From contig DGGX01000022.1 in the NCBI GenBank assembly GCA_002392385.1, positions 1-10,712 of the forward strand: a DNA stretch of 10,712 nt, given 5' to 3'. The first letter of the stretch is position 1. Each line of letters begins with the position of its first letter. This DNA comes from Lachnospiraceae bacterium UBA3863. GTDB taxonomy: Bacteria > Bacillota > Clostridia > Lachnospirales > Lachnospiraceae. This document shows positions 6,775-10,712 of the stretch, one piece after another. Below the pieces are notes generated by a model. The model did not search any database and was not told the origin of the DNA. It saw only the letters and a list, made by a program, of their open reading frames with translations. The translations under genes were made by a program, and so were the position numbers.

Positions 6775-8469
6775 ATGACCGGAAACAAACGGAAGAACAG
6801 AAAGGGGCAGCCTGCGGCAGCTCCCTATAAGAAGAATGACCTCGTCACCGTCCGCATCCGCGATATCGCGGAGGGCGGTGAAGGGATCGGCAGGGTCGAG
6901 AGCACGGACAGGAACGGACAGACTGCCGGGTACACCCTTTTCGTCAAGGACGCCGTGATCGGCGACATCGTGCAGGCACAGATCACAAAGCCGGGCAGAA
7001 GCTATGCTTACGCCCGGCTTTACGCCATTTCCGAACCGTCGCCCCACCGGGTGCAGGCCCCCTGCCCGGTCTACCGCTCCTGCGGCGGCTGCCAGCTCCA
7101 GGCCCTGGACTATGCCCGGCAGCTGGCCTACAAGACCGGCAAGGTCCGCAGCGACCTGCAGCGGATCGGCGGCTTCTCCCCGGAGGAGCTGGACCGGCTG
7201 GTGCAGCCCGCGCTCGCCGCGCCTGCCCCCTTCCACTACCGCAACAAGGCACAGGTGCCGGTGGGTATGGTGAACGGCTGCCCCGCAGCGGGATTCTACG
7301 CGGGGCGGACCCACAGCATCATCCCCCACACGACCTGTCTTCTGGAGCAGCCGTCCTGCCACGCCCTTCTCACCACCATCCTCTCCTGGATGGGGCAGAA
7401 CAAGATCCCGGCCTACGACGAGGAGACCGGCAAGGGCCTCGTGCGCCATGTCCTGCTCCGCACCGGCCGCAGCTCCGGCGAGATCCTGGTCTGCCTGATC
7501 ATCAACGGCGACCATCTCCCCCAGGAGCGGCAGCTGGTGGAGATGCTCCGGGAGACGGAGCTGGGCAGCGCAGCCGGGGCAGATGCAGCCGGCGCAGGCG
7601 CTGCCGGCCCGGTGTCCGATGGGGCGGCAGCCTCCGGATCCGCCGCGCCGCACCTGGTCGGCATCGTCCTGAACACCAACACCGCCCGCACCAATGTGAT
7701 CCTCGGGCAGCAGGACCGCATCCTCTGGGGACGTGACTGGATCGAGGACCGCCTGCAGCTGCAGGAGGTCACGGGACTGCAGGATGCGCAGGCCTCCCTG
7801 GCGTTCACGCCGGCCGGTGCGCCGATCTCTTTCCGCATCTCTCCCCACGCCTTCTATCAGGTGAACGCGGAGCAGACGGAGCGCCTCTACAGCATCGCCG
7901 TCTCTCTCGCCGGACTCACCGGGGAGGAGACCGTCTGGGATCTCTACTGCGGCGTCGGCACGATCTCCCTCTTCATGGCGCAGCGCGCCGGCCGTGTCTG
8001 CGGCGTCGAGATCGTTCCGGAAGCTGTGGAGAACGCGCGCCAGAATGCCCTTCGCAGCGGCATTTCCAATGCGGAATTCTTTGTGGGCAAGGCGGAGGAG
8101 GTCCTTCCCGCTCAGGCCGCCCTCGGAGCCCGCGCCGATGTGATCTGTATCGATCCGCCCCGCAAGGGCTGCGACCGCCGCTGCCTCGATACGATCCTGC
8201 AGATGTCCCCGCAGCGGGTCGTCTACATCAGCTGCAACCCGGCGACCCTGGCCCGCGACCTGAAGATCCTCCGGGAGGGAGGTTACCGTGTGGAGATCGT
8301 ACAGCCCGTGGACATGTTTCCGCAGACGGTGCACGTGGAGACGTGTGTCCTTTTAGTCCACAACATGTCGACTGAGAAATTCACGGTAGAATATACTCCT
8401 AAAGACAGCAGTTATATGGAGAAGCTTACGCCTAATGCTACATACCGAGAAATACAGGAATGGATGTGA
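6775..8469 (+). CDS. rlmD: 23S rRNA (uracil-5-)-methyltransferase, RlmCD/RlmD type, with extra C-terminal tail
   Basis: SAM-dependent enzyme that makes 5-methyluridine in 23S rRNA (U1939, and U747 too in the Gram-positive RlmCD form). It has 564 aa, longer than the usual ~450. A TRAM domain (about 18-85) is followed by a 4Fe-4S site C97-x5-C103-x2-C106 with C188, then a SAM fold with DLYCGVGTISLF (389-400), IDPPRKGCD (459-467), nucleophile C487 in YISCNPATLARDL and the probable general base E522 (HVETCVLL). Two additions explain the length: an Ala/Gly-rich insert (about 264-292) and a tail after residue 527. The core has no TTA, CTA or TCA codon until TTA at codon 527, where base composition drops. 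The Shine-Dalgarno is a modest GGGAAG. I cannot tell RlmCD from RlmD specificity by sequence alone. Confidence 0.93.
   Translation: MTGNKRKNRKGQPAAAPYKKNDLVTVRIRDIAEGGEGIGRVESTDRNGQTAGYTLFVKDAVIGDIVQAQITKPGRSYAYARLYAISEPSPHRVQAPCPVYRSCGGCQLQALDYARQLAYKTGKVRSDLQRIGGFSPEELDRLVQPALAAPAPFHYRNKAQVPVGMVNGCPAAGFYAGRTHSIIPHTTCLLEQPSCHALLTTILSWMGQNKIPAYDEETGKGLVRHVLLRTGRSSGEILVCLIINGDHLPQERQLVEMLRETELGSAAGADAAGAGAAGPVSDGAAASGSAAPHLVGIVLNTNTARTNVILGQQDRILWGRDWIEDRLQLQEVTGLQDAQASLAFTPAGAPISFRISPHAFYQVNAEQTERLYSIAVSLAGLTGEETVWDLYCGVGTISLFMAQRAGRVCGVEIVPEAVENARQNALRSGISNAEFFVGKAEEVLPAQAALGARADVICIDPPRKGCDRRCLDTILQMSPQRVVYISCNPATLARDLKILREGGYRVEIVQPVDMFPQTVHVETCVLLVHNMSTEKFTVEYTPKDSSYMEKLTPNATYREIQEWM
8353..8466 (+). 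other. Low-GC, apparently truncated C-terminal tail of the rRNA methyltransferase
   Basis: The catalytic core of the family ends at HVETCVLL. The last ~38 codons (from L527) add a segment containing EYTPKDSSYMEKL and NATYREIQEWM. I recall longer versions of this tail in Lachnospiraceae methyltransferases and as small stand-alone proteins, continuing for some 40 more residues; here it stops at EWM. By hand count the tail is about 41% G+C over 8356-8466, against 70% in 8161-8220 of the core. Codon 531 is an ATG, so the piece could once have been a separate ORF. Family recall is from memory and needs a search. Confidence 0.6.
8368..8397 (+). promoter_or_regulatory. Possible promoter for the restriction-modification locus
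   Basis: TCGACT (8368-8373, 4 of 6 against TTGACA), an 18-bp spacer, then TATACT (8392-8397, 5 of 6). It lies inside the AT-richer tail of the methyltransferase gene and would give hsdM a leader of about 100 nt. Having its own promoter would fit an independently acquired locus, but the match is modest and AT-rich sequence yields such matches by chance. Confidence 0.3.
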
Positions 8470-8489
8470 TCCCGGATGAGGATACAAAT

Positions 8490-8494
8490 GGAGG
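8490..8494 (+). promoter_or_regulatory. Ribosome binding site fixing the hsdM start
   Basis: GGAGG, 8 nt before the ATG at 8503. The upstream in-frame ATGs at 8476 and 8488 have no comparable site: the first is preceded by GATCCCGG, and the second overlaps this site. This favours translation from 8503. Confidence 0.7.
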
Positions 8495-8502
8495 CAGGCA
8501 AA

Positions 8503-10083
8503 ATGGTTGATACCAAGAAAGAACAGGAACGCGATGAACTTCACCGCGCCATATGGGCGATCGCGGATGAGCTTCGCGGTGCTGTAGACGGCTGGGATTT
8601 TAAAAATTACGTGCTTGGCACCATGTTCTATCGGTATATTTCGGAGAACCTGACCAACTATATCAACAGCGGCGAAGTGGAAGCCGGCAATGAGGATTTT
8701 GATTTTGCGCAGATGCCGGATGAGGATGCCGAGGAGGCCAGGGAAGGCCTGGTGGAAGAAAAGGGCTTCTTTATCCTGCCGAGCGAACTTTTCTGCAATG
8801 TCCGGGCCAAGGCACCGGAAGACGAGAACCTGAACGAAACGCTGGAAAGGGTATTCCGACACATCGAGGAGTCCGCAAAGGGAAGTTCTTCCGAGGGGCA
8901 GTTTGCCGGGCTGTTTGATGATTTCGATGTGAACAGCAATAAGCTGGGAGCGACCGTTGCCAAGCGCAATGAAAAGCTGGTCAAGCTTCTGAACGGCGTG
9001 GCGGATATGAATCTGGGCGATGTGAAGCATCATGACATCGATGCGTTCGGGGATGCCTATGAATATCTGATGACCATGTACGCTTCCAATGCCGGCAAGT
9101 CCGGCGGTGAGTTCTTCACACCGGCAGATGTCTCCGAGCTGCTGACAAGGCTGGGGACCGTCGGAAAGACCGAGATCAACAAAGTTTACGATCCGGCCTG
9201 CGGTTCCGGTTCTCTTCTTTTGAAGGCTGAAAAGATCCTGGGCCGGGATGCTGTGCGCAACGGGTTCTTCGGTCAGGAAATCAATATCACAACGTACAAC
9301 CTCTGCCGGATCAATATGTTCCTGCATGATATTGAATTTGATAAGTTTGATATCGCCTGCGAAGACACCCTTACGGCACCACAACACTGGGACGATGAGC
9401 CGTTTGAACTGATCGTTTCAAATCCGCCCTACAGCATCAAATGGGCCGGGGATGAGAATCCTCTTTTGATCAACGATCCGCGGTTTGCTCCTGCAGGTGT
9501 GCTTGCGCCCAAGAGCAAGGCCGACCTGGCGTTTATCATGCATTCCCTCTCCTGGCTTGCTCCGAACGGCACGGCAGCCATTGTCTGCTTTCCCGGCATC
9601 ATGTACCGCGGAGGCGCGGAGAAAAAGATCCGCAAATATTTGATCGACAACAACTTCGTGGACTGCGTGATCCAGCTGCCGAGCAATCTGTTCTTCGGGA
9701 CCAGTATCGCCACCTGCATCATGGTGCTGAAGAAAGGCAAGCCGGACAGCCGAGTCCTGTTCATCGATGCCACGAATGAGTGCATCAAGGTGACGAACAA
9801 CAATAAGCTGACACAGGCAAATATAGAAAAGATCGTGGATACCTTTGCCGGCCGCGAAGAAGTGCCACATTTTGCGCATCTGGCAGCCTATGATGAGATA
9901 GCGGAAAATGATTACAATCTCTCTGTTTCAACATATGTGGAGGCCGAGGATACCCGGGAGAAAGTCGATATCGTCAAGCTGAACGCAGAGATCCGGGAGA
10001 TCGTGGCCCGGGAGCAGGTGCTCCGGGACGAGATCGACAAGATCATTGCCGAGATCGAGGGAGGTAAAACGGATGAGCAGTAA
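8503..10083 (+). CDS. hsdM: Type I restriction-modification DNA methyltransferase subunit HsdM
   Basis: N6-adenine DNA methyltransferase subunit that works with HsdS (specificity) and HsdR (restriction/translocation), neither visible here. From the chosen start it has 526 aa. The N-terminal HsdM domain ([35 protein letters not shown]) is followed by the methylase fold with SAM motif [11 protein letters not shown] (230-239) and catalytic NPPY (307-310), then [11 protein letters not shown] and [18 protein letters not shown], and a C-terminal helix ending in [13 protein letters not shown]. The whole run resembles EcoR124I-like type IC HsdM from memory. The longest reading frame opens at 8476, but GGAGG before 8503 and the family's usual N-terminus support the later ATG. 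Base composition is lower than in the upstream genes (55% in 9721-9780 by hand count). It begins 33 bp after rlmD and overlaps the next gene by 11 nt. Confidence 0.95.
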   Translation: MVDTKKEQERDELHRAIWAIADELRGAVDGWDFKNYVLGTMFYRYISENLTNYINSGEVEAGNEDFDFAQMPDEDAEEAREGLVEEKGFFILPSELFCNVRAKAPEDENLNETLERVFRHIEESAKGSSSEGQFAGLFDDFDVNSNKLGATVAKRNEKLVKLLNGVADMNLGDVKHHDIDAFGDAYEYLMTMYASNAGKSGGEFFTPADVSELLTRLGTVGKTEINKVYDPACGSGSLLLKAEKILGRDAVRNGFFGQEINITTYNLCRINMFLHDIEFDKFDIACEDTLTAPQHWDDEPFELIVSNPPYSIKWAGDENPLLINDPRFAPAGVLAPKSKADLAFIMHSLSWLAPNGTAAIVCFPGIMYRGGAEKKIRKYLIDNNFVDCVIQLPSNLFFGTSIATCIMVLKKGKPDSRVLFIDATNECIKVTNNNKLTQANIEKIVDTFAGREEVPHFAHLAAYDEIAENDYNLSVSTYVEAEDTREKVDIVKLNAEIREIVAREQVLRDEIDKIIAEIEGGKTDEQ

Positions 10084-10712
10084 ACTGATCAAAACCGATG
10101 AGACCTACCGCGGCTGGATCCGGGAAGTTAGCAGCCGGTTCCGCAGAAGCCAGATCAAAGCGGCCGTGAAAGTAAATGATGAGATGCTGCGGTTTTACTG
10201 GTCACTGGGTCGTGATATGGAATCTCAGAAGGATTCCTATGCCTGGGGCAGCCATTTTTATAAGACAATCAGCGAAGATTTGCAGGCGGAACTGCCGGAC
10301 GTGAAATCCTTCTCACCCAGAAATCTTTTGTATATGCATCAGTTCTACCGCCTGTTTCCGAAGGCCGGAATCGCGTCCCAGCTCGATGCGCAGTTGGATA
10401 ATGGAGTAATTGCGAAACAACTTGTTTCGCAATTGCCGGACGGTGAAATCGCGCAACAGGATGTTTCGCAAATACCTGCAGCAGATGAAGTGTTCCGGAT
10501 CCCCTGGGGCCACATGATCCAGATCATGAATAAAGCCGGCGGAGACAGGGAGAAAGCATTATTTTATGTCCGAAAAACTATAGAAAATAACTGGTCCAGG
10601 GCTGTTCTTCTGAACTTCCTGGATACGGATCTGTATGACCGTCAGGGCAAGGCCTTGACAAACTTTGCGCGGACACTTCCGGCAGAGCAGAGTGATCTGG
10701 CACAGGCGATTA
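10073..10712 (+). CDS. YhcG/DUF1016 family protein (PDDEXK nuclease family), 3' end outside window
   Basis: The open frame runs to the window edge (213 codons visible, no stop), so only the DUF1016 N-terminal region is seen. Family landmarks are [13 protein letters not shown] (34-46), a WG pair (58-59), [18 protein letters not shown] (79-96), IPWGHM (143-148), [18 protein letters not shown] (162-179) and [17 protein letters not shown] (194-210). The family's C-terminal part carries the predicted PDDEXK nuclease motif; it lies beyond the window, so catalytic residues cannot be checked. GGAGG lies 8 nt before the ATG, and the gene overlaps the hsdM end by 11 nt in another frame, so the two are co-translated in one operon. 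YhcG genes are often found inside type I R-M loci; their role there is not settled. Three tandem repeats (residues 99-136) interrupt the conserved region before PWGH. Codon use is AT-richer than in the left part of the window, and line 10561-10620 is about 37% G+C. Confidence 0.9.
   Translation, partial: MSSKLIKTDETYRGWIREVSSRFRRSQIKAAVKVNDEMLRFYWSLGRDMESQKDSYAWGSHFYKTISEDLQAELPDVKSFSPRNLLYMHQFYRLFPKAGIASQLDAQLDNGVIAKQLVSQLPDGEIAQQDVSQIPAADEVFRIPWGHMIQIMNKAGGDREKALFYVRKTIENNWSRAVLLNFLDTDLYDRQGKALTNFARTLPAEQSDLAQAI
10367..10480 (+). repeat. Three degenerate in-frame tandem repeats in the YhcG gene
   Basis: Units at 10367-10402 (36 nt), 10403-10441 (39 nt) and 10442-10480 (39 nt) encode [25 protein letters not shown] and [13 protein letters not shown]. 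Shared positions are the leading Gly, I-A, and Q near the centre and end. The DNA shows the same GCG...GTTTCGCAA core in units 2 and 3. The array lies between FYRLFP and IPWGH, two conserved segments that are closer together in the typical family member as I remember it. Confidence 0.75.
10408..10434. repeat. Perfect 27-bp palindrome inside the YhcG gene
   Basis: AATTGCGAAACAA, a central C, then TTGTTTCGCAATT: 13-bp arms that are exact reverse complements. It falls in the middle tandem unit. A decayed counterpart (GCGCAACA...TGTTTCGC, 7 of 8 paired) sits at the matching place in unit 3, at 10451-10469. There is no T-tract after it, and it is in the middle of an open frame. Confidence 0.85.

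Noticed and set aside
6760..8334. A 524-codon open frame on the minus strand opposite rlmD.
   Set aside because: Same in-phase antisense artefact; rlmD has all family motifs on the plus strand.
8476..8502. Longer hsdM start (nine extra residues).
   Set aside because: No ribosome binding site precedes it, the extra residues do not fit the family N-terminus, and GGAGG sits correctly before 8503.
8340..8510. A tRNA-type attachment site or direct repeat marking integration of the restriction locus.
   Set aside because: No tRNA sequence is present, and the other end of the island is outside the window, so no repeat pair can be tested.
8353..9387. A 344-codon minus-strand frame opposite the rlmD tail and hsdM.
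   Set aside because: It is in phase with hsdM, crosses a gene boundary and has no recognisable domain.
10408..10434. The palindrome read as a transcription terminator.
   Set aside because: No T-tract follows it, and it lies within an intact conserved coding frame.

Overview
The window reads as chromosomal DNA from a GC-rich member of the Clostridia, most likely Lachnospiraceae-like. The reasons are strong AGGAGG-type ribosome binding sites, a MutS2 with a Smr domain, a YhaM-type exoribonuclease, an RlmCD-type rRNA methyltransferase, and a C-terminal tail on that methyltransferase of a kind I recall from Lachnospiraceae. The taxonomic call is inference from gene content and style.

Layout. 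Positions 1-4306 hold a minus-strand operon read mutS2, then an OmpR/PhoB-type response regulator, then a sensor histidine kinase that runs off the left edge. A 125-bp divergent region (4307-4431) carries two facing TATACT -10 elements. Positions 4432-8469 hold a plus-strand run: a membrane-anchored HtrA-like protein that has lost the catalytic His and Asp, a YhaM-family OB/HD 3'-5' exoribonuclease, and an RlmCD/RlmD-type 23S rRNA uracil-5 methyltransferase. From 8503 to the right edge the same strand carries a type I restriction-modification modification subunit (hsdM, type IC-like) overlapping the start of a YhcG/DUF1016 (PDDEXK-family) gene cut off by the window end.

How the parts fit. The left operon joins a collided-ribosome/DNA-structure ATPase (MutS2) to a two-component system. 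The middle run has RNA-centred housekeeping genes (RNA decay, rRNA methylation) behind a surface-facing pseudo-protease with a PDZ domain. The right end is the left edge of an accessory defence locus. The base-composition change does not fall between genes: it begins inside the last ~38 codons of the rRNA methyltransferase, exactly where its catalytic core ends, so the methyltransferase tail and the restriction locus look like parts of one acquired or rearranged segment.

Most worth a second look: the pseudo-HtrA protein; the methyltransferase tail at the island junction; and three degenerate 12-13-residue tandem repeats in the YhcG gene, the middle one forming a perfect 27-bp palindrome. There is no gene-free stretch longer than 125 bp. 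I saw no tRNA, rRNA, CRISPR array, insertion sequence or convincing terminator.
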